A stretch of 64,000 bases of DNA from Pseudomonas argentinensis (GCF_001839655.2 NZ_CP056087.1:2666001-2730000), one strand, 5' to 3'; positions 15,529 through 26,470 are shown, counted from the stretch's first letter. Made by a program: numbers and translations. The notes: generated by a model from the letters alone, not told the origin.

Positions 15529-16287
15529 TCAGAACAGCTCAAACTCATGCTCGTCAACAGCCTTGTAGATTCTGCCTTTCAGATCAGTTGCGAATGCTCG
15601 AATGGTCAGTATGGCTTGCTGTACTTCTGCATGATCAAGCTGAATCGGAACATCATCGATAGTCCTCCCGTTGCGATGCACGATGTCATGCCGCTTGGAG
15701 CAGATCGTACTGATCTCGTTCAGATCGAGACCGGCCATGTGATGTCCAAACGCCGCACTCATCACTGTTTTGATGGTTGAGGGATTGTGGAAGGAGAGGG
15801 TGGAGAGCGTATTCAACACGATGCTTTCCATGCCTTTGGGCTGGTCGATGATTTCCTTGAGGGTGAATTTCTTCTTGCTCAAGTCGTCGTAACCTTTCGC
15901 TATGTTGACCATGAAGGTCGGGTGGCTCACCACCAGCGAGCGCACAACTGAGCTGATGAGCGATTCGAGCAAGGTCACTGAGTGGGCGTAGACGAGCTTG
16001 TAGAGCGTCTGGGTTTTATCTCTGTCCAGGGGCTGATCCAGAAGGTCTGAGGCAGTGACCAGCTCCTGCGCAAACTCGTTGAAGAACGTGTTGTGTGAGT
16101 GCCGCTCCAACCATCGATATTCAGCCTCTTCTTCGAATGCATCGCGCATTGAAGAGTACTCGGCAGACATCCTTTCCCACGTTTCGACGTCTTCGTCTGG
16201 GTCAATCTCAATGCCGTAGGTGGCTTTGATCCAGGCCAGGCATCGCGCCTGTTCAGCGTCGAAGTAATAGTCTTTCGTTGAGCTCAT
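15529..16287 (-). CDS. HEPN-domain protein, probable RNase effector
   Basis: A 252-residue protein ending in a HEPN fold. The Rx4H signature is R199-H200-D-I-V-H204 (KRHDIVHRNG), the catalytic pattern of metal-independent HEPN RNases and RiboL-PSP-HEPN proteins. The N-terminal 100 residues are acidic and helical (YFDAEQARCLAWIKATYG, then EEEAEYRWLER). I start at ATG 16287, where AGG precedes; the much longer open frame upstream has a nonsense-like composition. It is the second gene of a minus-strand pair after a four-helix membrane protein, 104 bp apart. HEPN RNases are typical abortive-infection toxins, so membrane protein plus HEPN suggests a sensing or immunity pair (inference). Confidence 0.75.
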   Translation of the reverse strand: MSSTKDYYFDAEQARCLAWIKATYGIEIDPDEDVETWERMSAEYSSMRDAFEEEAEYRWLERHSHNTFFNEFAQELVTASDLLDQPLDRDKTQTLYKLVYAHSVTLLESLISSVVRSLVVSHPTFMVNIAKGYDDLSKKKFTLKEIIDQPKGMESIVLNTLSTLSFHNPSTIKTVMSAAFGHHMAGLDLNEISTICSKRHDIVHRNGRTIDDVPIQLDHAEVQQAILTIRAFATDLKGRIYKAVDEHEFELF

Positions 16288-16391
16288 TTTGCCTGTTCGT
16301 CCTTTCAGTGGGCGATGGTGTAATCGGTTGGAGCTGTGTGAGAGCGATCTGTTGAAAGCGCTAGGCTGGTGGGCCTGCCAGTGGCTACTGG

Positions 16392-16922
16392 TTAGCTCCC
16401 CGTGCTTGCCGCCGGGAGTCCTTTCGGCCCTGGTGAATGATTGCTTCGCACAAAGGGCCACGTCACCAGCAGGAACACAGCCATTCCCGCTAGGTCGGCC
16501 AGGAAGTGATGGTACGCCTCGGTGAACGGTATGCCGTTGGTGGCTGGGTCGACGAATACCTCGTTTCCAATCGAAAAGAAGAGCGTAATGGCTACGCCAA
16601 TCCATGGTGTCCATGAGGTGCCCTCGTTGAAGTCCCGGGCGATCGAGCGCTTCAGAACCTTCAGAAATGACAGTGGCCATGAGGCAAGCGGTATTACACG
16701 GATCGCCTGCAGCACCTGGCGCAGACTGGGTTGCTGCAGACGATTACGCGGGAAGCTGAGGTAGCTGAAAAACAGGGGGAAAGTGAACCCGAATAGCACA
16801 TTGCACATCGAGTAATTCCAACCGATGATGTCAAAAACGAAGAATTGGATAACACAGAACGCGATCGAGATTGCAGCGAAAATCAGGCCAGGAATAAAGA
16901 CTTTGAAACGCTTCAGCAGCAT
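16392..16922 (-). CDS. Four-helix membrane protein upstream of HEPN gene
   Basis: A 176-residue integral membrane protein. Hydrophobic helices lie near the N-terminus (IPGLIFAAISIAFCVIQFFV), at LFGFTFPLFFSYL, at WIGVAITLFFSIG and at the C-terminus (DLAGMAVFLLVTWPFV). ATG 16922 is chosen because the product begins with a normal basic-then-hydrophobic signal (MLLKRFKVF) and AAGG lies upstream; the longer frame is composition noise. It is probably co-transcribed with the HEPN gene. No family is recognised. As partner of a possible RNase toxin it could be sensor, anchor or immunity protein. Confidence 0.6.
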   Translation of the reverse strand: MLLKRFKVFIPGLIFAAISIAFCVIQFFVFDIIGWNYSMCNVLFGFTFPLFFSYLSFPRNRLQQPSLRQVLQAIRVIPLASWPLSFLKVLKRSIARDFNEGTSWTPWIGVAITLFFSIGNEVFVDPATNGIPFTEAYHHFLADLAGMAVFLLVTWPFVRSNHSPGPKGLPAASTGS

Positions 16923-17291
16923 GGCAATACCTTGTAAGTGACGGGGAATCGCCCGCTCACACACGCTAGCGGTAACACGCCTTGTAGGGCAACTCCGCCC
17001 CTGTACGCCACGCAACTCCATGCAGTAGGTGTATGTACTGAACGATCCAGCCCCCAGAGACTTCCTGCCTGAGCAACCCACAGCCTGGCATTGCCGGGCT
17101 GTGCATCGACTCAGGAGAGGTTGAGCGCAAGCGGAGCGCGAAAGCGAGTCGGATGAAAGCCCGAAGGCCAAGTCCCGGGCGAAGCCCAGGGGCTTGGTTC
17201 ACGACAGTCGGTCTGCAAGGCTCGCCCCGTTATTATCTTCTCTGCATGGTCAACAACCAACACCGGCCAGAACTTGGGCATTCATTTGCGA

Positions 17292-18587
17292 TCAAGGAGT
17301 AGCCTGCCGACTATACACTTCATCAATAGCGTTGAAGACATTTATGTTCTTCTCATGAATTGTTTCATTGGTGAAACCTTTGGTGGCAAGAATTAATTGC
17401 CGGCCCAAAATCAAGTAGTGGTTGTAGGTCGTTGTAAAGTTTTCATGCCCCAATTGATTCATGATGACTTCCGTGATAGCGAGATCTAGAACTTCGGCAT
17501 TCTTCTCAAGTATTCCTTCTGTGCCGTGGTGCTGAATCATCATTAGCGTTGGCCACCACTTGCGGGTGTGATAAAAGATATTCGATGACTTGAAGCTTGG
17601 GTCTTTGGCAGCGGCTAGTTGTTTGGCGTAGTTTGTGGCATTTGCAATTCTTTCAACAGTGACGGGCTCGCCGCGATCAGTAAGGAATAAAATAGAGAGT
17701 GGGCACTTTTTCCCGTAGTTTTCACGGTATAGTTTGGCGCGCTTAGCATATTCCTTTTCAGTGTATTCGGTGTTGACCATTTCTAGGGCATAGGCTGGGA
17801 TTATGATTTCCCTGTGTTTGTTTCCTTTTCCTACCAGGTTGTAGGTGAACGTGGTGGCAGTTTTATCCATCTCACTGTACGGCAGGATGTGGCGATTTTT
17901 TCCGGTGCCCATATAAGGGAAGTCAACAAGCTCCATAGGGCGCATGCCGGTCGCAAGGGCTAGCTTGAAAAGACACTTGAAAACAGGGTCTGGATATGAC
18001 TCGGTAAGTGTTGAAATATCCTGGCTAGATATGAGTGTCTTGGCTCTCTTCTGTCTGGCTTCTCGATCAAGTACCTTGATAGAGCTTGAGTCTATAGTCT
18101 GTTTTGCTCTTTTCTGAATATAGTTAAGAAGGTGGTGGCTTCTGAAATTGGCGATCCAGGTTTTTAGATGAATTCTGAACTGAGTGGCTATCTCGCGCTC
18201 ATGAAGCCATTTGAAAAAATATAATACTACGCAGGCGTCATTGAAAATAGTTTCAGATTTCGGGCGAAGCTTGTTGTTTATGACGCGGTCGGTCTGCCTG
18301 TGAACCTGCCAGCGTTTGAGATCTTTGTTGGTGATGTGGGTATGATAGTCGCCAGGGTTTATGTTTTTGAAGCGAGGCAGGACAGAGATGAATTTATAAA
18401 ATTTAGTAAGTATTGTGGCGTAGCGCTTGGAGGTTTGAAGGGAAGAGCGTGTTTTTTCGTACAGATATAAATTCGGCATGCTGAGCAAATAGTTTTTGTT
18501 CTTGTTGCTCGCAATCATGATGTAATGTTCCACGGCCTTGTCGTATTCGACCGTGCGATAGTCCAAGCGTCTAAATTCAAATTCCAT
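17292..18587 (-). CDS. Tyrosine recombinase, GmtY-like (431 aa)
   Basis: A 431-residue site-specific recombinase with a core-binding N-terminal half and a catalytic C-terminal half. Visible active-site elements are R216 (LATGMRPMELVDF), a lysine in GKGNKHRE (about 254-257), the H-R pair FYHTRKWW (about 340), H381 (NQLGHENF) and Tyr 388 or 391 (TTTYNHYL). It is the last gene of the recombinase operon and shares its first base with the last base of the 330-residue protein gene. Size and company fit GmtY of gamma-mobile-trio islands or TnpA of Tn554-like elements. It should act with its operon partners in integrating and excising the island. The family name is from memory and was not searched. 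Confidence 0.85.
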   Translation of the reverse strand: MEFEFRRLDYRTVEYDKAVEHYIMIASNKNKNYLLSMPNLYLYEKTRSSLQTSKRYATILTKFYKFISVLPRFKNINPGDYHTHITNKDLKRWQVHRQTDRVINNKLRPKSETIFNDACVVLYFFKWLHEREIATQFRIHLKTWIANFRSHHLLNYIQKRAKQTIDSSSIKVLDREARQKRAKTLISSQDISTLTESYPDPVFKCLFKLALATGMRPMELVDFPYMGTGKNRHILPYSEMDKTATTFTYNLVGKGNKHREIIIPAYALEMVNTEYTEKEYAKRAKLYRENYGKKCPLSILFLTDRGEPVTVERIANATNYAKQLAAAKDPSFKSSNIFYHTRKWWPTLMMIQHHGTEGILEKNAEVLDLAITEVIMNQLGHENFTTTYNHYLILGRQLILATKGFTNETIHEKNINVFNAIDEVYSRQATP

Positions 18588-19579
18588 CAGTCGCCCTGCC
18601 TGATTTTGTTTATATGAATGGAATCAAATCCCCAGTTCATCGAAGGTAATTTGGCGTTATCAGCATCCCTGAGTTCTTCGGGCGGAATATCTCTAAAGTT
18701 GAACTGGCGCTGGGAGGCAATGATGGCTTCTGAAGCGCTATAGGGGACATACATTGAAAATGATGTAATGGGACGCAGTGCTTTCATCAATAGCTTGATT
18801 TCTTCTTGGCTGTAGATGGGGAGCCTTATGACGATGAGAAGCCTTTGTTTTGCAGGGTGGACGCGATCACCAAACGATTTGAAGGTGGAGATGTACTTTT
18901 CTTGAAAGAATATAATGTCAATCTGTTCTGGGTTGGGTAGTTTTTTGATCTGCTTTATCGTCTCGGCAAGCTTTTCTTCTTTGCGGTCTTCATAGTCCGA
19001 AAAATTTTTGGAATCGGCATAGGCTTGGTTTGCTTTATCAAGGTTGAAGTCAAAGCAGATAAAATTTTTGTCAGATTTTCCTGTGGTGAGCGGCGCGTTG
19101 GTGTTTGCCGCCAGGAAATCCATCGTCAGCTTTGCATTTTTAACCTCCAGCTCTGTTACCAATTTATTCAGGTAAGCGTTATGGTTACCTTGGTTGGTAA
19201 GGGTGGCTGTCAGTTGGCTTGCTTCAAATGCAAGTATGTCATTGTTCATTAGAGTGGATAAGTGGTTTTTTACGACCGCGTCCAGCTCTTGCTTGTGAGC
19301 AGATATTTTGGTGCTCAGTTCGTTTTCCAGTTTTAATATACGCTCATCTTTGTTCTCAATGAGTTCGGTCAGCGAAGCATTGTCATCGACAAATAGCCGA
19401 GCGATAGGCATTTTTCCGCTGGAATAGTCCTTCAGGTCACCGTAGTAACGATTGAACGCTTGTCTACTGATCTTGGCTAAGAGGCACAACTCAGACACTG
19501 ATATCTTGGTTTGGCCATGCTCAAGTTGGTGATCCTTGATAATCGATATCAAGCGGTCGCGGGTTTCTTGGCTGCTCAT
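18587..19579 (-). CDS. HTH/coiled-coil protein of recombinase operon, GmtX-like
   Basis: A 330-residue protein. Residues about 20-45 form a helix-turn-helix (KISVSELCLLAKISRQAFNR) like the N-terminus of TnpC-type helper proteins. A long coiled coil follows (about 70-155). The C-terminal half is a globular domain containing QIDIIFFQEKYISTFKSFG and RLLIVIRLPIYS. The gene overlaps the 684-residue recombinase gene by 4 bases upstream and the 431-residue recombinase gene downstream, so all are translated together. A DNA-binding accessory factor of the recombinases is the best guess; GmtX of GMT islands holds this position. No catalytic residues are apparent. Confidence 0.7.
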   Translation of the reverse strand: MSSQETRDRLISIIKDHQLEHGQTKISVSELCLLAKISRQAFNRYYGDLKDYSSGKMPIARLFVDDNASLTELIENKDERILKLENELSTKISAHKQELDAVVKNHLSTLMNNDILAFEASQLTATLTNQGNHNAYLNKLVTELEVKNAKLTMDFLAANTNAPLTTGKSDKNFICFDFNLDKANQAYADSKNFSDYEDRKEEKLAETIKQIKKLPNPEQIDIIFFQEKYISTFKSFGDRVHPAKQRLLIVIRLPIYSQEEIKLLMKALRPITSFSMYVPYSASEAIIASQRQFNFRDIPPEELRDADNAKLPSMNWGFDSIHINKIRQGD

Positions 19580-21630
19580 GCTTGAAGATCCATTGTGGGA
19601 ATAATGGTGAAGGACTGATTGTTTCTCAGCTGTTCCAAGTGCCTGGCATTGTCAGTAACCTTCTTCCTAAGCATGACCTTGGAGTTTTCGGACAATGTGT
19701 CATCTGCAGCCGTCAGCATATGCTGATAAAAATCCATATTGTCCTGTAATGCCTGTTTAGCCTTTGCCACTATGACTGCGTGAATGCACGATGTGTCGCA
19801 GAACATGGGGTCTGGCAGAGCATTCTTGATAATGCCTTCGCGGTGGGAAAGGCAGGGCGGAAGTGAGGGCGAGGAGTACAGTTGCGTGGTCATGCAATAG
19901 CTGCCAACCGCAGTGCGGTGGATGAATATAGGCTCACCTGATGAGAGCAAGTGGGTCACATAGGTGAAGACAGTTACCTTGAGTTGTTTGCCGCTAAATG
20001 CTTCGGGGTGAGAGGCAATCTTGTCTAGAATGCGCCGGGCGCCTTCACCTGAAGAGACGGTATCTTTCACGGAGCTGACAATGTCGGTGAAGTCATCAAT
20101 GTAGTTCTTTTCGATGGCCTTGGCCACGCTTTGAACAATATAGGGATTCCTGCCGATGTAGCGCATCGTCATTGCGTAACTGGCGTGCCCGAAAAGAAGT
20201 CGAATAATGTCTACGTTCCGCTCACTTCGGTTGATTAGAATTTCAGCGATGGTCTTGCGGAAACGGTGCGTGTGTACCCGGTCAATATTGAGATCTTCTT
20301 CAATTTTCTTCGTGATATGTTCTATCCGCAGAGACGGGGTTTTACTGATTTTTTTCGTGCTGAGCACTGATTGGAAGAGATATCCTTCTCTGTAGGCGTT
20401 AAGGTCTTTTCGCAGTTGCTCGTATTCCTTTACTTTTCTCCCTACGAACTTAGGGAGAGGGATAGAAGTAGTATCTCCATTGTAGTTGGGGTCGTTACTA
20501 GTTTTGTAACGGGTTACCTGTAATTTATATCGACCGGATTTGGTGAGGATGACATGTTCGAACTTTAAGACGTCGATTTCGCTAACTCGCAGTCCGGTCA
20601 CTAAGGCCACGAGGATGTAGATGGCATTACGAATCTCTGTTAGAGAGGCGAGGGCGCTGGAGTACCATGAGTAACTCCAGAACGAGCCGCTCTTGTAATC
20701 TCTCTTGATTCTGCTGGTGGTTATAATTTCTTTTCCGTCGATATTGAGATTAAGGTTTTCCTCAATTTCAATATCTATTTGAGCTTTTGTGATAGTTTTG
20801 CTTTGTAGTTCTAAATAACCATTGTTTTTCGCAAACTCCGCTGCTTTCTGGAGCGGGGCTATTACCTTTTCCGTCCAGAATGAGGCGTATTCGACCATTT
20901 TCTTGAGGTCAGCCTCCGCGAACGGAGCCCAGGACGCAATCGAACCGTTGAAATGGCCTATTACGTCTTTTTTCCGTTCAGGCGTATCAATTGCTGTTGC
21001 AGGTACTGAGATACGATGTTCGACAGGTATAAGCTGTTGGACGCTCAGTGACATCCAGAACCGAATATACAAGAAGAGGTAGTGGTAATGGGTATAGGCT
21101 GAGGATTCCTTGGCGCGATCCAACGCATCATTCAAAATTTTGCTAGTTATGAAGCTGAGGGACTCAGCATCACCCGTTAGGTGGTTGTCCTGAAGTACGT
21201 ACTTTGCAAGGATTACAAACTTATGGCTATGTCCGTGAGTCGTTGAGTACGCTCGGATGCCGCCGAAGGGCGAAAATTCTGGGATTAAGTGGTATATGAT
21301 AGACTTTTTAATAGCTGCCATACTGGCGGACAAGTTATTAAACGTAACCCGTCTCACTGTTCCATCATCACCTTTAAAAATGATCCAGGTTGGATCGCTG
21401 TATAGTGAGTGCTTGGAAATGGGGAAGTCCCCGTTCGGGTACAGCTCCAGTTTTTTAAGAAGTGTACTTTGGGTTTGAGTATCTGCCCCTGTAACCTCTA
21501 CCAATAGGCGCTCAAGTTCTAGTTCCTCAGCCTCTCCAGCCTCCTCAGGGTCATCCATGAGGTCGATAGCTAAGGCTTCATCGAGAATAGCCTGAGTTTT
21601 CTTGTTACTTTTATCTGAGGCCTTATTCAT
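19576..21630 (-). CDS. Large tyrosine recombinase, GmtZ-like (684 aa)
   Basis: A 684-residue recombinase with a complete catalytic set: R348 (LVTGLRVSEIDVL), K376 (VTRYKTSND), H455-x-x-R458 (HTHRFRKT), H482 (LLFGHASYAM) and nucleophile Y491 (MRYIG). About 190 residues follow, including a cysteine/histidine cluster (PPCLSHREG, then MFCDTSCIHA) that may bind zinc. Similar tails occur in TnpB of Tn554 and related large integrases. The start overlaps the 731-residue gene and the end overlaps the HTH gene, each by 4 bases. This is probably the main strand-exchange enzyme of the island. Confidence 0.88.
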   Translation of the reverse strand: MNKASDKSNKKTQAILDEALAIDLMDDPEEAGEAEELELERLLVEVTGADTQTQSTLLKKLELYPNGDFPISKHSLYSDPTWIIFKGDDGTVRRVTFNNLSASMAAIKKSIIYHLIPEFSPFGGIRAYSTTHGHSHKFVILAKYVLQDNHLTGDAESLSFITSKILNDALDRAKESSAYTHYHYLFLYIRFWMSLSVQQLIPVEHRISVPATAIDTPERKKDVIGHFNGSIASWAPFAEADLKKMVEYASFWTEKVIAPLQKAAEFAKNNGYLELQSKTITKAQIDIEIEENLNLNIDGKEIITTSRIKRDYKSGSFWSYSWYSSALASLTEIRNAIYILVALVTGLRVSEIDVLKFEHVILTKSGRYKLQVTRYKTSNDPNYNGDTTSIPLPKFVGRKVKEYEQLRKDLNAYREGYLFQSVLSTKKISKTPSLRIEHITKKIEEDLNIDRVHTHRFRKTIAEILINRSERNVDIIRLLFGHASYAMTMRYIGRNPYIVQSVAKAIEKNYIDDFTDIVSSVKDTVSSGEGARRILDKIASHPEAFSGKQLKVTVFTYVTHLLSSGEPIFIHRTAVGSYCMTTQLYSSPSLPPCLSHREGIIKNALPDPMFCDTSCIHAVIVAKAKQALQDNMDFYQHMLTAADDTLSENSKVMLRKKVTDNARHLEQLRNNQSFTIIPTMDLQA

Positions 21631-23822
21631 TCTTTGTCCTCCTCCTCAAGTATAAGCTGCAGGAAGTTCAGGTCTCGTGGCAAGAGGGGAGTGTTGCGGC
21701 GTTGATAGCGAGCAGCTTCTCGGACAGCCTGCTCATCGTCCCAGTTATCTAGAATCGAATCGATCTTCATCAGCTCAATTTCATAATCGTTGCTGTAATC
21801 TGAGCTGGATTCTGGCTGATCTTCGATAAGCTCAAGAACGTGAATGCGGCGCTCCACCAAGTACGGAAGTGAATCCTCGAAAATATTGCATTGGCTGCAA
21901 AACACACATTTGCTGATTACGTAGCACCGTTTGCCCTCGGGCACACGATTTCGTGCTCCGTGCCAAGTTGGCTGCAGCTGGTTGGCGCAAGCCCAGAGAG
22001 GCTTCTCCATTCCCGGTATGTGAAAGACCTTGAACGGCAGCTGTACGGCTTGCTGTGGGGGCGTGCCGAGCATGCCATCGAAATTCCCTGACAGCATCAG
22101 CGCCAATACGGCCTCAAGCTCTGATTCAAGCCTGTCATACCTTTCTTGTTGGGCCAGAGCGGAATTATCGTAATGAACGTCGGTGGTCACAGTGCTGGCA
22201 TGGCCTAATAGCAGCGCAAGCAAACCATGTGAGCTTTTCTTCTTCTCTTTTTGAAGCTTTACCCAGGTAGGGCGAAGCCGTGTGGTTAAGTCTTTCCCTG
22301 CCAACAACCGTTCGCCATTCTCATAGACAGGGTAACGTTTCAAGAATTGCTTAATGCCCTGCAGGAACGCCTTTTCGTTCGAGGCTGATGTGTGACGGCC
22401 ACCTTTGCTCACCCAGTCGCCATAGAAACGGATACAGAGGAATGCTGGATTGTAGTCCTCACTCGTCATCCGATGTTTGATGTAGTCAAACTCGTAATCT
22501 TTGAGTACGGAAGAAAGCTTGATCGACAGGTGAATCAGGTTGAATGCAGAGTATTTGTTGCTCCTGCTGCTGGGCGCCAAAATCTCTTTAGGGGCGTAGT
22601 AGGGCTTGTCTAATCCCTGGCTCTTATTTTTCTCGGTCTGGAGCATGACATACTCTTCATCCATTACGCCCGTTAATGCATGCTCAACATTTTTGGGATC
22701 TACGGCCAGTACTGCCTCTTTGTTCCAGTTGGTTTGAAGCATGATGAACTGGATCAAGCACGACATATCCAGCATCGTCGGGAAATATAGCCCGAGAAGA
22801 TCATTCCACATCACTGGGACGTTTGTTTTAGGTATGGTGTAGCCGGCTCTCCACTTAAGGATAAAGAGGTGAATAACGTCGCTGCAGTGACTTAGTGCAA
22901 ATGTTTTGCTGACAGAATATTTTTCCCCTATTTCCTCTAAATCCATTTCAAAAGGATAACCATTGTCTAGGAATGTCTTGATTACCCTCGCAAGGTCAGG
23001 CGTAAAATTCGCAATGGTTGGGCTAAGATTGGAGTTGATAGGGGTTTCGAAAATAAATTCATCATCCCGATTGTTGTACTCATCCATTATTAAGTCTTGC
23101 CAGTTAGGACGTTCGGCAATCCTGCGAAATGACGGGTCGCTTGAGTTTTCCAATCTGCGGTAGAGGTCGCGCAAATTAAATTTTAAGTTATTGTCTAGAT
23201 GGTACTGTAGCCAGTGAAAAATAACAGATCGACTGTATGTTATTTGGTCGAGAACTTCTTGGTAGGTGTAAGGTTCGGCCTGATGAACCCGTTCGCGAAA
23301 TTCAAGCTTTGCATAGAGTTCGTCGATGTGTGACGTGAAAGCACCCGCCAGCATTTCGTTGGCTTCATTAGTCAGCGGCATTCGAGGTTGATGTTTGTCT
23401 CGTGCTGCGTAGGGGAACATCATGTCTGGAATGGCGTCAGTGAGTGAGGACGCATTCCGTAGGGCTGTCTGGATTCGAGATAAGTTTTCCAGTCTCTCGC
23501 CATTCTCAAGGAGATAGTTTTCAAAGCGCTTCATAACTTCAGCGCTGAGATCGGTGATCTTCTCTATCTGAAGGGCTGGAGGGTTGTAAGCGTTGTAATC
23601 TTCAGCGAAGTTGAAGAAGATATTAATTGCTCGGCGAAGTGTGCTTCCGGATACTCGGCTTCTTGTCGGGCAGTACTTGATAAAGATCAAGTGCATTGCC
23701 ATGCAGATCGGCTTCTTTGCGTCGTAAAAACTGTGCCCTTGGTAATGACATTCTACGTCATGGTTGTCGCTGGACTTTAAGACGTCAAAGACGGCTTCCT
23801 TGGGTTTGTATAAGTGATCCAC
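21627..23822 (-). CDS. Recombinase-like protein of the island operon (731 aa)
   Basis: A 731-residue protein. The region around residues 540-590 resembles a tyrosine recombinase end (LLALLLGHASTVTTDVHYDN), but I cannot find a clear upstream arginine box or HxxR, so the catalytic set looks partial. About 60 residues later a CVFCSQC cluster suggests a zinc site, as in the 684-residue partner. It starts 3 bases after the kinase stop and overlaps the 684-residue gene by 4 bases. It may be an architectural subunit or a divergent recombinase. A fourth large gene beside the trio is closer to GInt ginABCD than to a plain GMT set. Confidence 0.75.
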   Translation of the reverse strand: MDHLYKPKEAVFDVLKSSDNHDVECHYQGHSFYDAKKPICMAMHLIFIKYCPTRSRVSGSTLRRAINIFFNFAEDYNAYNPPALQIEKITDLSAEVMKRFENYLLENGERLENLSRIQTALRNASSLTDAIPDMMFPYAARDKHQPRMPLTNEANEMLAGAFTSHIDELYAKLEFRERVHQAEPYTYQEVLDQITYSRSVIFHWLQYHLDNNLKFNLRDLYRRLENSSDPSFRRIAERPNWQDLIMDEYNNRDDEFIFETPINSNLSPTIANFTPDLARVIKTFLDNGYPFEMDLEEIGEKYSVSKTFALSHCSDVIHLFILKWRAGYTIPKTNVPVMWNDLLGLYFPTMLDMSCLIQFIMLQTNWNKEAVLAVDPKNVEHALTGVMDEEYVMLQTEKNKSQGLDKPYYAPKEILAPSSRSNKYSAFNLIHLSIKLSSVLKDYEFDYIKHRMTSEDYNPAFLCIRFYGDWVSKGGRHTSASNEKAFLQGIKQFLKRYPVYENGERLLAGKDLTTRLRPTWVKLQKEKKKSSHGLLALLLGHASTVTTDVHYDNSALAQQERYDRLESELEAVLALMLSGNFDGMLGTPPQQAVQLPFKVFHIPGMEKPLWACANQLQPTWHGARNRVPEGKRCYVISKCVFCSQCNIFEDSLPYLVERRIHVLELIEDQPESSSDYSNDYEIELMKIDSILDNWDDEQAVREAARYQRRNTPLLPRDLNFLQLILEEEDKE

Positions 23823-23825
23823 TGC

Positions 23826-24659
23826 TTAGTTCTCGCCTCTCGCGTTGGCAGAGAGTGAAGCCCATGCGCTATCTAACTTGTTTCGATACTCTATGATTGT
23901 TCCGTCATTGTGAATGACAGTGTCCATGTCCTGCACAGCAATTCCAGATTCCGAGGAGTGTTGATTTACAGGCTCAGCATCTTTTCGGACGATGTGCCAG
24001 ATCACGCCATTGATTTTTCGGATATATGCCGCTTCGTTCTCAAAGCGAATGTCTTTGATGATAATGATGTTTTTGTTTTGAGTGTTAAGGGCGGGTTTGG
24101 TAACAAAGGCAGATGTGTTGATATCTTGCTCTGGCATTGCGCTGTAATGAGCAAAGAAGTCAGGGAAGTCGGTTAAAGCTTTAGTCTTTACCAGTTCAAT
24201 CATTTGACTGGGTGTCATCTGCCAGAAAGGATCGACATTCATCCTGTCGTTATCTTCCCAGCACTGTTTGTCGCTCATGCCGAAGAACGCCTTGGCGCCA
24301 AGGATGAATGGAAGGTCAGGATTGGACAGGTGCTCTGCAGGGACTGGTGTGATTGCCTCTTGGGCGTAGATCTCGCGGTCTGCGCGCATCAACCAGTGAT
24401 CTAAGTTATGGCCCCTCATCCATTCGGTGCCTACTCGCTGGAAGAATTCCCTAGGCGAAAGGCCCCATGCACCCACCCTGATCTCCTTTGCGTTATCATC
24501 CCAGGTCTGTGAATCAGATAGGTTGAAGAGAGCTTGGCAACCTCGTTTGAGGGGGTCTGCCAGGGCATAGGCAGTCACTTCTGGGTGCTGCTGCAAGAAG
24601 GCGGCAGCTGTGTCCTTCCCAGATCTGGCCCTTGCGGCTAGCCCTACGACTCTCTTCAT
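23826..24659 (-). CDS. Deoxynucleoside monophosphate kinase (phage gp1-like)
   Basis: A 277-residue P-loop kinase. The start (GLAARARSGKDTAA) is the shortened Walker A of T4 gp1-type dNMP kinases, followed by family features such as REFFQRVGTEWMRG and KDIRFENEAAYI. These enzymes phosphorylate deoxynucleoside monophosphates; T4 gp1 acts on dTMP, dGMP and hydroxymethyl-dCMP, and the T5 enzyme on all four. It is the first gene of the island's recombinase operon, 3 bases from the next, and faces away from the tmk gene that the island has cut. AGGA lies 6 bases before ATG 24659. Replacement of the lost host dTMP kinase activity is the attractive inference; a nucleotide role in phage defence or transfer is the alternative. 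Confidence 0.8.
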   Translation of the reverse strand: MKRVVGLAARARSGKDTAAAFLQQHPEVTAYALADPLKRGCQALFNLSDSQTWDDNAKEIRVGAWGLSPREFFQRVGTEWMRGHNLDHWLMRADREIYAQEAITPVPAEHLSNPDLPFILGAKAFFGMSDKQCWEDNDRMNVDPFWQMTPSQMIELVKTKALTDFPDFFAHYSAMPEQDINTSAFVTKPALNTQNKNIIIIKDIRFENEAAYIRKINGVIWHIVRKDAEPVNQHSSESGIAVQDMDTVIHNDGTIIEYRNKLDSAWASLSANARGEN

Positions 24660-24699
24660 TTTGTCCTAACTCCACGGTTCATAAGGCTTTAAGGGTTTG

Positions 24700-26079
<1,380 letters not shown>

Positions 26080-26113
26080 AATCGACCCCACGTCATGACT
26101 TCAGGAATCACGC

Positions 26114-26470
26114 ATGAACTTGCCACCTAATCTGGGACCCCGTAACGGCATCCTGTCCCTGACCATCAAGGACAAGTCCGTGCTGTATGCCGCCTACATG
26201 CCCTTCATCAAGAATGGCGGCCTGTTCATTCCCACCAACAAGAGCTACAAGCTCGGTGACGAAGTGTTCATGCTGCTCAACCTGATGGATGAGCCGGAGA
26301 AGATTCCGGTGGCCGGCAAGGTGGTGTGGATCACCCCCAAGGGCGCCCAGGGCAATCGCGCCGCTGGCGTAGGCGTGCAGTTCAACGAAGGCGACAATAC
26401 CGCCCGCAACAAGATCGAGACCTACCTGGCCGGCGCCCTCAAGTCCGATCGCCCCACCCATACGATGTAA
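26114..26470 (+). CDS. pilZ: PilZ, type IV pilus assembly protein
   Basis: A 118-residue PilZ-domain protein of exact family length, downstream of holB as in Pseudomonas generally. The N-terminal RxxxR c-di-GMP-binding motif of other PilZ domains is absent, as known for PilZ itself, which works through PilB and FimX. Conserved segments include GGLFIPTNKSYKLGD and VWITPKGAQGNRAAGVG. Needed for twitching motility. Confidence 0.95.
   Translation: MNLPPNLGPRNGILSLTIKDKSVLYAAYMPFIKNGGLFIPTNKSYKLGDEVFMLLNLMDEPEKIPVAGKVVWITPKGAQGNRAAGVGVQFNEGDNTARNKIETYLAGALKSDRPTHTM

Noticed and set aside
17292-23822. Prophage interpretation of the island
   Set aside because: No capsid, portal, terminase, tail or lysis genes are present; only recombinases and cargo.
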